Origin: Pseudonocardia autotrophica
GTDB taxonomy: Bacteria; Actinomycetota; Actinomycetes; Mycobacteriales; Pseudonocardiaceae
Reading direction: 5' to 3'
DNA: 64,000 nucleotides
Assembly: GCF_003945385.1 (NCBI RefSeq)
Contig: NZ_AP018920.1
Coordinates: 3,224,001-3,288,000, forward strand
Below are positions 33,811-42,423 of the stretch, one piece after another. The notes beneath the pieces are model-generated. The model was not told the origin of the DNA. It made no database searches and was given only the letters and a program-made list of their open reading frames with translations. Within the stretch, counting starts at the first letter, position 1. The number at the start of each line of letters is the position of its first letter. Made by a program: the position numbers and the translations under genes.

Positions 33811-34626
33811 TCAGTTCTTGAACGCGACCCCGCCGTACTCGATCCACTCCTTGGTGGCCTGGACCTCCGGTGCGACGTCGTCCGGGTGCCAGGTCGACAC
33901 CTCGACGATGCCGGGCTCCACGACCGACAGCCCGCCGAACATCGCCTCGACCTCGTCCGGGGTGCGTACCCGGCCCCAGTTGCCCCCGGTGTTGGCCAGC
34001 ATCATGTCGGTGAGGCTGCGGCGCACCTCCGGGTCGTTGCTCGCCAGGTGCGAGATCACGACGACGCTGCCCTTCGGCAGCCGGTCCAGTACGTCGGAGA
34101 CCAGGCCGGCCGGATCGTCGGAGTCCGGGATGCAGTGCAGGAACGACAGGAACAGCGCCGCGGTCGGCTTGCTGAAGTCGAGCAGCCGGGTGACCTCGGG
34201 ATCGCTGTAGATCGAGGCGAAGTCGCGGACGTCGGCCTGCACGACCGTCGACGCGTCGTCCTGCTCGAGCAGGGCGCGGCCGTGGGCGAGCACGATCGGG
34301 TCGTTGTCGATGTAGACCGTGCGCGCGGCCGGGTCGACCGCCTGCGCGACCTGGTGCACGTTGTCCTGGGTGGGCAGGCCCGATCCGTGGTCGAGGAACT
34401 GCCGGATCCCGTGCTCCTGGGCGAGGTACCGGACGGCCCGGATGAGGAAACGGCGGTTGTTGATCGCGAGCGCCGCGGTGCCCGGGGCGGCCTCGGAGAG
34501 CGCGGCACAGGCCTGCCGGTCGACCTCGTAGTTGTCCTTGCCCCCCAGGTAGAAGTCGTACATCCGAGCCACGCTCGGAGTACTGACGTCGACCTCGGAC
34601 GGAGTGACCGATCGCGCTCGATCCAT
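33811..34626 (-). CDS. SAM-dependent methyltransferase, PF04672-type
   Basis: This 271-residue protein belongs to the actinobacterial S-adenosyl methyltransferase family often annotated PF04672. Family landmarks: STPSVARMYDFYLGGKDNYEVDR, FLIRAVRYLAQEHGIRQFLDHGSGLPTQDNVH (glycine-rich motif I), VYIDNDPIVLAHGRALL and the C-terminal FGGLSVVEPGIVEVSTWHPD. Its substrate is unknown. Such genes are frequently found next to XRE/DUF397 pairs in actinobacteria, as here. The ATG at 34626 is preceded by GGGAG at about 11 nt. It faces the DUF397 gene across a 197-bp divergent region. Confidence 0.92.
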   Translation of the reverse strand: MDRARSVTPSEVDVSTPSVARMYDFYLGGKDNYEVDRQACAALSEAAPGTAALAINNRRFLIRAVRYLAQEHGIRQFLDHGSGLPTQDNVHQVAQAVDPAARTVYIDNDPIVLAHGRALLEQDDASTVVQADVRDFASIYSDPEVTRLLDFSKPTAALFLSFLHCIPDSDDPAGLVSDVLDRLPKGSVVVISHLASNDPEVRRSLTDMMLANTGGNWGRVRTPDEVEAMFGGLSVVEPGIVEVSTWHPDDVAPEVQATKEWIEYGGVAFKN

Positions 34627-34710
34627 ATCCTGCGACGCTCCCTTGCTCGACCGTTCCGACGGGCCAGGCCCCGATCGTGCACGACGGTGCCCGGTCGTGC
34701 CGATGGTAGC

Positions 34711-34795
34711 GGTTGCAGCGCGCATCCGGGCCGCCGCCCGGAGGTGTCGCAATCGGCGAACGGCGGAGCGAATGACTGCTACGGTTGCAATTGCA
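34711..34795. promoter_or_regulatory. Divergent control region with GGTTGCA repeats and TGCAATTGCA palindrome
   Basis: GGTTGCA occurs as a direct repeat at 34711-34717 and 34783-34789; the second copy runs into the perfect palindrome TGCAATTGCA (34786-34795). TACGGT at 34780-34785 fits a -10 box for the DUF397 gene and TACCAT on the minus strand (34703-34708) one for the methyltransferase. A regulator such as the neighbouring XRE protein could bind here. Confidence 0.45.
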
Positions 34796-34823
34796 TCAGT
34801 CCAGAACGTCGGGAGGGATACCG

Positions 34824-35045
34824 ATGAACGAGATCGATCTGCCGGACGGCCTTCAGTGGCGGAAGAGCTTGCGCAGCAACCCGAACGGGGCTTGCGTGGA
34901 GGTCGCACCGCTGCCGGACGGCGGCGCCGCGGTGCGCAACTCGACCCGGCCGGGCGGTGCGTACGTGACCTACACCCGGGCCGAGATCACGGCGTTCCTG
35001 CAGGGCGTGCACGACGGGGAGTTCGACGACCTGATCGCGCCCTGA
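34824..35045 (+). CDS. DUF397 domain protein
   Basis: A 73-residue protein made of a single DUF397 domain: LQWRKSLRSNPNGACVEVAPLPDGGAAVRNSTRPGG followed by VTYTRAEITAFLQGVHDGEFDDL. In Streptomyces such proteins partner XRE/DUF5753 regulators (WhiJ-type and AbaA-like loci) in development and antibiotic control. GGGAGGG lies 6 nt before the ATG. It ends at a 15-bp terminator shared with the convergent aminotransferase gene. Role here is inferred from family context. Confidence 0.92.
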   Translation: MNEIDLPDGLQWRKSLRSNPNGACVEVAPLPDGGAAVRNSTRPGGAYVTYTRAEITAFLQGVHDGEFDDLIAP

Positions 35046-35077
35046 ATCCGGCGCCCCGAGCCCGGGGCGAGACGAGT

Positions 35078-35110
35078 CCGCGGGTGCCGGTCGACGACCG
35101 GCACCCGCGG
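35078..35110. terminator. Bidirectional terminator, 15-bp stem
   Basis: A perfect 15-bp stem (CCGCGGGTGCCGGTC and its complement) with 3-nt loop GAC lies between the DUF397 stop and the convergent aminotransferase stop. Confidence 0.9.
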
Positions 35111-35114
35111 TCGT

Positions 35115-36269
35115 TCACAAGCGCCGCAGGAAGTTCCCGATCCGCTCCACGGCCTGTTCCAGTTGCGGCAGTGCCGTCGCGTAGGAGCACCGGATGTGAC
35201 CGGCACCCGAGGGGCCGAACACCGTCCCCGGCACCACCGCGACCGATTCCTCGCGCAGCAGCCGCTCCGCGAACGTCTCCGCGTCGAGCCCGGAGGACCG
35301 GATGCTCGGGAACGCGTAGAACGCGCCGGCCGGCTCCGGGCACTCCAATCCGGCCTCGCGCAGACCCTTCACGAACACCCGCCGCCGGCGGTCGTAGTCG
35401 GCGACCATCTCCGCGACGTCCGGCTCGGCGTTGCTGAGCGCCTCGACCGCGGCCATCTGGGACACGTGCGGCGCGCAGAGCATCGTGTACTGGTGCACCC
35501 GCAGGCACAGCTCGGCGATCGGCGCCGGGGCGGCGAGCCAGCCGACCCGCCAGCCGGTCATGGCCTGGGCCTTGGAGAAGCCGCCCAACACCACCGTCCG
35601 CTCCCGCGCGCCGGGCACCGCACCCAGGCAGGTGTGCGTGCCGTCGTAGGTGAGCCGGTCGTAGATCTCGTCCGACAGCAGGTAGAGATCGTGCCGCTCG
35701 GCGAGCGCGACGAGTGCGCGCAGCACCTCGGGCGGCTGCACGGCACCGGTCGGGTTGGCCGGCGAGCCGATCAGGATCGCCTTCGTCCGCGGGGTGACGG
35801 CGGCCTCGACCGCGGCGACGTCGATCGCGAACCCGTCCTCGGCCCGGGTCGGGACGCCCACCGGCGTCCCGCCGGCGAACGACACGCACGGCTGGTAGGC
35901 GACGTAGCAGGGCTCGGGGACGATCACTTCCTCGCCCGGGTCGAGCAGCACCCGCAGCGCCAGGTCCAGACCCTCGGAGACGCCGGTGGTGACCAGGCAT
36001 TCGGTGGCCGGATCGTAGCGCGCGTCGTACCGCGACGCAAGGTCGGCGCAGATCAGCTCGCGCAGCCGGGGGAGGCCCGCGTTGCCGGTGTAGGTGGTGT
36101 AGCCGCGCTCCAGCGCGTAGATCCCGGCCTCGCGGATCCGCCACGGCGTGACGAAGTCGGGCTCCCCGACGCCGAGCGAGATGACGTCGTCCATCTCCGC
36201 GGCGATGTCGAAGAACCGTCGGATCCCGGACGGCGGGATGGCGGTGATCGTGCTGTTGAGCGGCTTCAC
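35115..36269 (-). CDS. Class I/II pyridoxal phosphate aminotransferase
   Basis: The 384-residue enzyme is a fold-type I aminotransferase (subgroup I-gamma/AspAT-like): ISLGVGEPDFVTPWRI, YTTYTGNAGLPRLRELI, GSPANPTGAV, LSDEIYDRLTYDG, and GGFSKAQAMTGWRVGW, in which the PLP Lys is in SKAQAMTGWR. C-terminal Arg for carboxylate binding is in GHIRCSYA. Substrate may be aspartate, alanine or an aromatic amino acid; not decidable. The GTG start overlaps the stop of the Lrp gene (GTGA), so the regulator and enzyme are co-translated. Confidence 0.92.
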   Translation of the reverse strand: MKPLNSTITAIPPSGIRRFFDIAAEMDDVISLGVGEPDFVTPWRIREAGIYALERGYTTYTGNAGLPRLRELICADLASRYDARYDPATECLVTTGVSEGLDLALRVLLDPGEEVIVPEPCYVAYQPCVSFAGGTPVGVPTRAEDGFAIDVAAVEAAVTPRTKAILIGSPANPTGAVQPPEVLRALVALAERHDLYLLSDEIYDRLTYDGTHTCLGAVPGARERTVVLGGFSKAQAMTGWRVGWLAAPAPIAELCLRVHQYTMLCAPHVSQMAAVEALSNAEPDVAEMVADYDRRRRVFVKGLREAGLECPEPAGAFYAFPSIRSSGLDAETFAERLLREESVAVVPGTVFGPSGAGHIRCSYATALPQLEQAVERIGNFLRRL

Positions 36270-36787
36270 GGCGTCACCGGCAGCCGGTGGTCGGCCTCCG
36301 GTTCGGCGAACGAGTCGCCGTCGCGCTTGTGGGTCGCCAGCACGAAGTGGGTGGCGGTCGAGCGCACCCGGTCGATCGTGGAGAGCTTCTGCGACACGAA
36401 GTCGCTGACCGCCCGGATGTCCGGCCCGACGACCGTGCAGCGCAGATCGTGCCCGCCGGAGACCAGATAGCAGTCGCGGACCTCCTCGAACCGGGAGATG
36501 CGGGCCGCCACGTCGTCGAAACCGACCCCGCGGGCGGGCTCCACCGAGACGTCGATGAAGGCGGTCACCCGGGCACCGGCCCGCCCGGCACCGGCCAGCG
36601 TGCCGTCGGTGGTGCCGTCCTCGTAGCGGGCCCAGTCCACGACGGCCCGATGCCGGCGGATCACGCCCGTCCGCTCCCAGCCCGCGATCCGCGCGTCGAC
36701 CTCCTCGACCGGAAGTCCGAGCATGGTCGCGACGGTGTCGTGGCTCAGGGAGGCGTCCCGTTCGAGCAACTCGAGGATCTCGCGCAC
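36266..36787 (-). CDS. Lrp/AsnC-family regulator
   Basis: A 173-residue leucine-responsive-type regulator. The N-terminal helix-turn-helix reads LELLERDASLSHDTVATMLGLPVEEVDARIAGWERTGVI (split across helices 1-3), and the C-terminal RAM/ACT-like ligand domain includes AFIDVSVEPARGVGFDDVAARI and VRDCYLVSGGHDLRCTVVG. It precedes and overlaps the aminotransferase gene, so it most likely senses an amino acid and adjusts that enzyme. The GTG start has a TAGGGT -10 box 7 nt upstream on the minus strand and no ribosome binding site: a leaderless message. Confidence 0.93.
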   Translation of the reverse strand: MREILELLERDASLSHDTVATMLGLPVEEVDARIAGWERTGVIRRHRAVVDWARYEDGTTDGTLAGAGRAGARVTAFIDVSVEPARGVGFDDVAARISRFEEVRDCYLVSGGHDLRCTVVGPDIRAVSDFVSQKLSTIDRVRSTATHFVLATHKRDGDSFAEPEADHRLPVTP

Positions 36788-36794
36788 GCGTCCG

Positions 36795-36800
36795 ACCCTA
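36795..36800 (-). promoter_or_regulatory. lrp -10 box, leaderless spacing
   Basis: On the minus strand TAGGGT lies 7 nt before the GTG start of the Lrp gene. Confidence 0.6.
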
Positions 36801-36868
36801 CGTCGGCCCCCGGTGTTCCGAGCCCGGCACCACGCCGTCGGTGACGGACCCGACTCCGCCGGGGCGGC

Positions 36869-37081
36869 TCAGGCCGCCCTGGCCACCCGGCCGGGTGCCG
36901 GTGTCCTCGCGTCGGCCGGGTCGATCAGGCCGCACTCGAGGTCGACGAGGTGGGCCCGGGTGCAGGGGCCGCAGACGAAGACGACCCCGCCGGGGCCGTG
37001 GTGGCTGCTCCAGGCGAGGCCGTGGATGTCGGCGGCGGTTCGCGGCCGGGTGCAGAGCGGGCATCCGAGGATCGTGTCCAT
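36869..37081 (-). CDS. Small zinc-ribbon-like protein
   Basis: A 70-residue protein with two Cys pairs, CPLC near the start and CGPC about 30 residues later, arranged like a zinc ribbon (MDTILGCPLCTRPRTA ... GVVFVCGPCTRAHLVDLECG). There is no catalytic signature. Zinc binding is inferred. It may be a small DNA- or protein-binding factor. It has a natural amino acid composition, unlike overlapping frames, and starts from ATG 37081. It lies upstream of, but not overlapping, the Lrp gene on the same strand. Confidence 0.7.
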   Translation of the reverse strand: MDTILGCPLCTRPRTAADIHGLAWSSHHGPGGVVFVCGPCTRAHLVDLECGLIDPADARTPAPGRVARAA

Positions 37082-37115
37082 GCCCCATGAGGGTGCCCCG
37101 GCCGTGTTGCCGGAG

Positions 37116-37134
37116 GGTGACCGTGCGGGTCACC
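37116..37134. promoter_or_regulatory. Inverted repeat GGTGACC/GGTCACC
   Basis: A perfect 7-bp inverted repeat with a 5-nt spacer lies between the small zinc-ribbon gene and the Gln/Tyr/Gly-rich membrane gene. It could be an operator for either divergent gene. Confidence 0.35.
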
Positions 37135-37252
37135 GGAGTTGCGTTCCGGCGACGATCCGGGGTCCGTGACGATCACCTGGAGCGGCACCCGGCCCAGGTC
37201 ACGAATCGGGTGCGACCCGGTGAACTCGCTGTGTGACCACTGGTCGCACGTC

Positions 37253-37258
37253 TAGTGT
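37253..37258 (+). promoter_or_regulatory. -10 box of the QPYGGQ membrane gene, leaderless spacing
   Basis: TAGTGT ends 8 nt before ATG 37267; this favours the ATG over an in-frame GTG that overlaps the box. Confidence 0.6.
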
Positions 37259-37266
37259 CCGCGCGC

Positions 37267-38499
37267 ATGAGCAATGAGCCGTCACAGGGCGGGGACCCGC
37301 AGCAGGGGGCCGGGGGGCCGTCGGACGATTCAGGCGCCTCGGCGTCCGGCGATCAGGCGCCGCACGGGCAGCAGCCCTACGGAGCGCAGCAGCCCGGGCC
37401 GCAGGACCAGTACGGTCAGCAGCCCTACGGCGGCCAACAGCCCTACGGTCAACAGTCCTACAGCCAGCAGCAGTACGGCGGCCAGCAGCCCTACGGCGGC
37501 GGCGAGCAGCCCTACGGTGGCCAGCAGCCTTACGCCGGTCAGCAGCCCTACGGTCAGCAGCCGTACGGGCAGCAGCCCTACGGCGGTCAGCAGTACGGGG
37601 CCCAGGACCAGTACGGCGGGCAGGCGCAGGGCGGCTACGGCCAGCAGCCGTACCCGTCCGGCCAGCAGTACGGCGGGTACCCTGGTCAGCAGCCGGCCGG
37701 CTACCCGGCGGCGACCACGGGGACCTCACCGGACCCGCTGGTCCCGTTCTCCCTGAGCGACTGGTTCTCCAAGATCGTCGGTGTGGTGCAGCGCAGCTGG
37801 AAGCCACTGTTCGTCATCCAGGCCGCGGTCTGGGTGCCGATCGGGTTGCTGGAGGCCGCGCTGTTGCTCTTCGGCCTGGGGGTCGAGCCGGAATCGGGCG
37901 CGCTGCCGGCCTTCGGGAGCGTCGTCTCCCTGGGGGCGGCGAACCTGGTCACCTCGGTGCTGACGGTCGTGCTGGGCACCTTCGGGATGCTGGCGACGGT
38001 CTTCGTCATCGTGCGGGACGCCGCCGGGCGTCCCTACGAACCACAGCAGGTCTGGGCGTTCGTGAAGGATCGCGGGCTCGCCGCGGTCGGCTGGTACTTC
38101 CTCGCGGGCGTGCTCGTCCTGATCGGCATGTTCCTGCTGCTGATCCCCGGGATCTACCTGGCCACCGTGTTCTTCGGCTCGCTCGCCGGAGTGGTGGCCG
38201 TGGAGCGGGGCGGCATGAGCCGGATGTTCACGCTGGTCAACCAGCGGTTCTTCGCGGTGCTCGGCCGGGGGGCGCTGACGGTGCTGGCCGCGATCGTCGC
38301 CGGGGTGCTGGTCGGCCTGATCGCCATGCCGTTCGCGTTCGCGAGCACCGTGCTGGCTCAGGTCGTCTACTACCTGCTGCTCATCCCGATCGGGGCGGTG
38401 TCCGCCGCGGTCGCGGTCGTCACCTACGCGGAGAACCGGTTCCACGAGCACAACCCGGTGCACACCCCCGTCCTCGCGGACGAGATGGAGCGTGCCTAG
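37267..38499 (+). CDS. Membrane protein with Gln/Tyr/Gly-rich repeat domain
   Basis: The 410-residue protein has two parts. Residues about 35-150 are a low-complexity domain of QPYGGQ-like repeats (Gln, Tyr, Gly and Pro), similar in composition to prion-like, phase-separating domains. The rest is an integral membrane domain of about six segments ([46 protein letters not shown] and others) with short cytoplasmic motifs [10 protein letters not shown] and [17 protein letters not shown]. The gene at 42424-43233 is a clear paralogue of the membrane part but lacks the repeat domain. I do not know the function. Next comes rarA, 36 bp later but with its own promoter. Confidence 0.85.
   Translation: MSNEPSQGGDPQQGAGGPSDDSGASASGDQAPHGQQPYGAQQPGPQDQYGQQPYGGQQPYGQQSYSQQQYGGQQPYGGGEQPYGGQQPYAGQQPYGQQPYGQQPYGGQQYGAQDQYGGQAQGGYGQQPYPSGQQYGGYPGQQPAGYPAATTGTSPDPLVPFSLSDWFSKIVGVVQRSWKPLFVIQAAVWVPIGLLEAALLLFGLGVEPESGALPAFGSVVSLGAANLVTSVLTVVLGTFGMLATVFVIVRDAAGRPYEPQQVWAFVKDRGLAAVGWYFLAGVLVLIGMFLLLIPGIYLATVFFGSLAGVVAVERGGMSRMFTLVNQRFFAVLGRGALTVLAAIVAGVLVGLIAMPFAFASTVLAQVVYYLLLIPIGAVSAAVAVVTYAENRFHEHNPVHTPVLADEMERA
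37366..37716 (+). repeat. QPYGGQ-type coding repeats
   Basis: About 18-bp imperfect units around CAGCAGCCCTACGGCGGT are repeated roughly fifteen times, with insertions and changes. They encode the low-complexity N-terminal domain of the membrane protein. Confidence 0.8.
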
Positions 38500-38521
38500 A
38501 AGCCCACGGGCCCGTCCCTGG

Positions 38522-38527
38522 CAGGCT
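38522..38527 (+). promoter_or_regulatory. rarA -10 box, leaderless spacing
   Basis: CAGGCT, one base off TAGGCT, ends 8 nt before ATG 38536. There is no ribosome binding site. Confidence 0.45.
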
Positions 38528-38535
38528 GGTCGGCG

Positions 38536-39924
38536 ATGAGTACCGACGGCCTGTTCGACATCGATCCCGGTCCAGGGGCGGACGGCTCCGGCGACGGGCC
38601 GGACGACGGCCCGCGTCCGGACGCCCCACTGGCGGCCCGGATGCGCCCGCGGAGCCTGGACGAGGTCGTGGGCCAGGCCGACCTGCTGAAGCCCGGTGCG
38701 CCGCTGCGCCGCCTGCTCGACGGCGGCGCGGCGGCGTCCGTGCTGCTCTACGGCCCGCCCGGCACCGGCAAGACCACCCTCGCCCGGCTGATGGCCGGCG
38801 CGGGTACCGCCGGACCCGGCGCCGCGAACGCCCGGCACTTCGTCGCGCTCTCCGCGCTCTCGGCAGGGGTGAAGGAGTTGCGGGCGGTCATCGAAGAGGC
38901 CAGGCGCAGGCGTGACCGCAGCGGCACCGCGACCGTGCTGTTCATCGACGAGGTGCATCGCTTCTCCCGCACCCAGCAGGACGCGCTGCTCGGCGCCGTG
39001 GAGGACCGGCTGGTGCTGCTGGTGGCCGCGACCACGGAGAACCCGTCGTTCTCGGTGGTGTCGCCGCTGCTGTCCCGGTCGCTGGTGCTCCAGCTGCAGT
39101 CCCTCGACGAGGACGACGTCCGGCAGCTGCTGCGGCGCGCGGTGGCCTCCGAGCGCGGACTGCACGGTTCGGTGGAGCTGGCCCCGGAGGGCGAGGACGC
39201 GCTGGTCCGGCTCTCCGCCGGCGACGGCCGCCGGGCACTGACCGCGCTCGAGGCCGCCGCCGACGGGGTGCTCGGGGCCGGCGGGTCGGTGGTCGATCTC
39301 GATGCCGTCGAGCGGGCGGTCACCGAGGTCGCCGTCCGCTACGACCGGGCCGGTGACCAGCACTACGACGTCATCAGCGCGTTCATCAAGTCCATCCGCG
39401 GCTCCGATCCGGACGCGGCCCTGCACTACCTCGCCCGCATGATCGTCGCGGGGGAGGACGCCCGGTTCATCGCGCGCCGGCTGATGGTGCACGCCTCCGA
39501 GGACATCGGCCTCGCCGACCCGACCGCGCTGCCCGCCGCGACCGCCGCCGCACAGGTCGTGCAGCTCGTCGGGATGCCGGAGGCCCGGCTCGCGCTGGCC
39601 CAGGTCACCGTGCACCTGGCGACCGCGCCGAAGTCCAACGCCGTCATCGCGGCGATCGACGCGGCGATGGCCGACGTCCGGTCGGGCAAGGTCGGCGGGG
39701 TGCCGGCGCACCTGCGGGACGGGCACTACGCGGGGGCGCAGAAGCTGGGGAACGCGGTCGGCTACCGCTACCCGCACAGCGACCCGGACGGCGTCCTGCG
39801 TCAGCAGTACCCGCCGGACGACGTGGTCGGGACCGACTACTACACACCGTCCGGCCGCGGGTTCGAGCGGACGCTCGCCGAGCGCGTCCCGAAGCTCCGC
39901 CGGGTCGTCCGCGGCGGGGACTGA
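38536..39924 (+). CDS. rarA: Replication-associated recombination protein A (RarA/MgsA)
   Basis: This 462-residue AAA+ ATPase acts at stalled replication forks. After an acidic, disordered N-terminus (about 35 residues) come [17 protein letters not shown], Walker [15 protein letters not shown], Walker [21 protein letters not shown], sensor 1 [11 protein letters not shown] and the tetramerisation domain ([38 protein letters not shown]). Length is typical. It converges on the protease gene with two bases between the stops and no terminator hairpin. The M. tuberculosis homologue lies in the same interval between aspS and alaS. Confidence 0.96.
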   Translation: MSTDGLFDIDPGPGADGSGDGPDDGPRPDAPLAARMRPRSLDEVVGQADLLKPGAPLRRLLDGGAAASVLLYGPPGTGKTTLARLMAGAGTAGPGAANARHFVALSALSAGVKELRAVIEEARRRRDRSGTATVLFIDEVHRFSRTQQDALLGAVEDRLVLLVAATTENPSFSVVSPLLSRSLVLQLQSLDEDDVRQLLRRAVASERGLHGSVELAPEGEDALVRLSAGDGRRALTALEAAADGVLGAGGSVVDLDAVERAVTEVAVRYDRAGDQHYDVISAFIKSIRGSDPDAALHYLARMIVAGEDARFIARRLMVHASEDIGLADPTALPAATAAAQVVQLVGMPEARLALAQVTVHLATAPKSNAVIAAIDAAMADVRSGKVGGVPAHLRDGHYAGAQKLGNAVGYRYPHSDPDGVLRQQYPPDDVVGTDYYTPSGRGFERTLAERVPKLRRVVRGGD

Positions 39925-39926
39925 AC

Positions 39927-40988
39927 TCAGCCGGTGGTCAGCGTCAGGCCCAGCGCGCCGGTCGCGGTCCGGATCGGGGTGAAGTAGCTGGTGCAGTTGC
40001 CCGAGCCGCCTGCTCCGGTGTGCACGCCCTGGGCCTGGCCGTTCGAGGTGATGTAGGGCGCGCCGGAGTCACCCTCCTGCGCGCACGTCCCGACGGCGGT
40101 CAGGCCGGACTGCTGCTCGCCCTCGAAGTTCACCGTCACGTCGGTGCGCTCGACGGTCCCGCAGGACCGGCCACTGGTGGAGCCGTACAGGCAGACCGAC
40201 GACCCCACCGGAGCGACCGAGGTACCCCGCACCCGGGTCCCGGCGACGGTCGGTGCGGCGCTGCCCCGCTCGACCGGGATCGCGCCGACGTCGACGCCGT
40301 TGCCCGCGGTACGCCCACCCGAACCGATCGTGCTCTGGTCGGCGGCGTACCAGGTGGAGGACCCGCGCAGGCAGTGCCCGGCGGTGATCACCCAGTCACC
40401 CGCGGAGTCGGAGGCGGCGAATCCGGCCGTGCAGCGCCTGCTCCCGTCGCTGATGGTGTCGCCACCGGACACCGCGGCCTGCCGGCGCGGCGCCGCGGGA
40501 ACCCGCTCGACCCGGACCGCCGCCGGGTCCATACCGGCCGTCAGCTCACCGGCGACACGGCCCGCGTCCGGCCCCTCGACGACGTCGAGCACCAGCTGCT
40601 CGGTCCGCGGGTCGATCCCGTAGGAGGCGAGCCCGTCCGGCGGGGTGGTCGCGGTCCGGGCGTCGAGCTCCCGGAGCGCCGCCAGCGGATCGCGGCGGGG
40701 CCCGTCCCGGACGACCGGCGTCGCACCCAGCGCGGTCAGTACCGGTGCGACGGCCGGGTCCCAGGTCCCGGCCATCAGCCGGCCGTCCTCGAACCAGGTT
40801 CCGGCGAGAGACTCGCCGGCCGCCCCGGCCACCGCGGGAACCAGATCTGCGGCGGCTGCCTCGGTCAGCTCGGGGAGGCCCACCGGCAGGGCCGGCTCCG
40901 CCGCCGCGGGCACGGCGACGCCGAGTGCGATCACGGCGGCGCCGGCGAGGGCGGCGAGCGACAGACGGTGCGGGTGGCTCAGCGGCAC
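39927..40988 (-). CDS. Secreted S1-family (streptogrisin-like) serine protease
   Basis: The 353-residue precursor has a signal peptide (LAALAGAAVIALGVAVPAAA), a pro-region of about 130 residues with the family segment TWFEDGRLMAGTW, and a chymotrypsin-fold protease domain. The catalytic triad is His in VITAGHC, Asp in GVDVGAIP and Ser in EGDSGAP; Cys pairs are placed as in streptogrisins. It should be secreted and self-activated by removal of the pro-region. GTG 40988 has GAAGGA 8 nt upstream and yields a proper signal peptide; in-frame sequence further upstream is Arg/Pro-rich. Confidence 0.9.
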   Translation of the reverse strand: MPLSHPHRLSLAALAGAAVIALGVAVPAAAEPALPVGLPELTEAAAADLVPAVAGAAGESLAGTWFEDGRLMAGTWDPAVAPVLTALGATPVVRDGPRRDPLAALRELDARTATTPPDGLASYGIDPRTEQLVLDVVEGPDAGRVAGELTAGMDPAAVRVERVPAAPRRQAAVSGGDTISDGSRRCTAGFAASDSAGDWVITAGHCLRGSSTWYAADQSTIGSGGRTAGNGVDVGAIPVERGSAAPTVAGTRVRGTSVAPVGSSVCLYGSTSGRSCGTVERTDVTVNFEGEQQSGLTAVGTCAQEGDSGAPYITSNGQAQGVHTGAGGSGNCTSYFTPIRTATGALGLTLTTG

Positions 40989-41361
40989 GGAGGCGGTCCT
41001 TCGGGGAGCGGGGTGGGCGGCACCCGGCTCAACGACACCGCGGCCGTCCGGGTCACGCACGGCACCGGCACCGGAAGGAGTGACAGAGCGTGGACGCCTG
41101 ATCGGCGCAGAGGTTGCCTCGGAGGGCCGAAAGGCATTACCGCGCGTCGCCACATACCGCAAATTGAGCATGTTGATTGACCCCGATCGGGTGTGTCGTC
41201 ATGGTTGACCGCAGGCCGGGGTGCGGCCGAGCGGACCTGAGGGGGCGCCGAACCCCGGCACGAGGACACCGAGCGCGCCGATCGTGCCCCGCCGAACGGG
41301 GAGGACCGGCGTCATCGCGGGGACGGGATGCGGCGGGCCGCATCGGAGGAGCGCTGGCACG
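40989..41361. other. Divergent intergenic region, protease and sigma factor
   Basis: No gene is supported in these 373 bases. A relatively AT-rich section (about 41145-41205) holds the palindrome CCCGATCGGG (41182-41191) next to TTGATT. The sigma gene leader ends in a hairpin at 41327-41344 (GATGCGG/CCGCATC, loop CGGG) that abuts the ribosome binding site GGAGGA at 41345-41350, so folding could hinder translation. Confidence 0.5.
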
Positions 41362-42237
41362 ATGCATGACGGACTCGCGGTGATCGAACCGGCCGTTGCC
41401 ACCGGCCCTGCGGAGGACGGCGGTGGTGGAACAGCGGCGGGGACGCCGGACACCGGGCCCGCCCCGGACCTGCTCCCACCGCAGCTGCTGCAGGCGGCGA
41501 TCTCCGGCGACCCGGCCGCGGTCGCGCTGCTGCTGTCCCGGATCCAGCCGCAGGTCGAGCGGTTCTGCCGGGCCCGGCTGGGGCGCCGGGAGACCACCCT
41601 CGGATCGGCCGACGACGTGGCCCAGGACGTCTGCATGGCGGTGCTCGCCGTGCTGCCGGACTACCGCCTCTCCGGGATGTCGTTCCGCGCGTTCGTGTTC
41701 GGGATCGCCCGGCACAAGATCGCCGACGCGTTCCGGGCGATGGCCAGGAACCGGTGCGACGCGGTCGAGGAGCTGCCCGAGCGGATCGGTCGCGAGGAGG
41801 ACCCGGAACAGGTGGTGCTCGACGCCGAGCGCAACGATCGGCTCACCGACCTGCTGGGCATCCTCGGCAAGCGCCAGGTCGAGATCCTCACGCTGCGGAT
41901 CGCCGTCGGCCTGACCGCGGAGGAGACCGCGGACGCATTGGGATCGACCCCGGGCGCGGTCCGGGTCGCGCAGCACCGGGCACTGCAGCGGCTGCGCCGG
42001 GAGCTGGAGGATCGGGCGGCCCGGCGGGGCGCTGCTCCGGCGCCGGCGTCGGCTCCGACGGTCGCGAGCCCGCCGGCGCCCCGTCCGCGACCGGCACGCC
42101 CCGCGGCGGCAGCGCCCGTGCCTGTCGTGCCTGTGCCCGCCCGGCCCGCGGCGGCCGTGCCGGCGGTGATCCCGGTGCCGCGGCGCCCGGAGACGGAGCA
42201 GTCGGGCGATTCCGTCGGTCTGCCGGTCGCGGTCTGA
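41362..42237 (+). CDS. Sigma-70 family factor, SigD/ShbA type
   Basis: This 291-residue sigma factor has region 2 (ARLGRRETTLGSADDVAQDVCMAVLAVLPDYRL, FRAFVFGIARHKIADAFRAMAR) and region 4 (DLLGILGKRQVEILTLRIAVGLTAEETADALGSTPGAVRVAQHRALQRLRREL; quoted here in parts of the helix-turn-helix). Its pattern matches the actinobacterial ShbA/SigD group, which in Streptomyces transcribes hrdB and in M. tuberculosis is part of the stringent response. An Ala/Pro/Val-rich tail of about 70 residues follows region 4 and is not part of the known fold. ATG 41362 has GGAGGA upstream at 11 nt. No anti-sigma gene is adjacent. Confidence 0.88.
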   Translation: MHDGLAVIEPAVATGPAEDGGGGTAAGTPDTGPAPDLLPPQLLQAAISGDPAAVALLLSRIQPQVERFCRARLGRRETTLGSADDVAQDVCMAVLAVLPDYRLSGMSFRAFVFGIARHKIADAFRAMARNRCDAVEELPERIGREEDPEQVVLDAERNDRLTDLLGILGKRQVEILTLRIAVGLTAEETADALGSTPGAVRVAQHRALQRLRRELEDRAARRGAAPAPASAPTVASPPAPRPRPARPAAAAPVPVVPVPARPAAAVPAVIPVPRRPETEQSGDSVGLPVAV

Positions 42238-42312
42238 CCGGGTACCGGTACGGCGGTCCCGTCGGACCACCGGTCGCCCCTCCGGACCGGTGCCCGCAGC
42301 CGCGGACCGCAG

Positions 42313-42356
42313 ACGGCCGGTGCCGGCGTGCTCGGGCGCACGCGGGCACCGGCCGT
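42313..42356 (+). terminator. Long terminator hairpin after the sigma factor gene
   Basis: ACGGCCGGTGCC/GGCACCGGCCGT continues, after a single G-G mismatch, into GCGTGC/GCACGC, giving an 18-bp stem with one mismatch and a 6-nt loop, 75 nt after the stop. Confidence 0.85.
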
Positions 42357-42410
42357 CCCCGTTCGGGGGTATCCGTGGTGTTCGTCGCGAAGATCGGGCC
42401 ACCGTCGCAT

Positions 42411-42416
42411 TAGGTT
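42411..42416 (+). promoter_or_regulatory. -10 box of the second paralogous membrane gene, leaderless spacing
   Basis: TAGGTT ends 7 nt before ATG 42424 with no ribosome binding site. Confidence 0.6.
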
Positions 42417-42423
42417 GCGCGGC

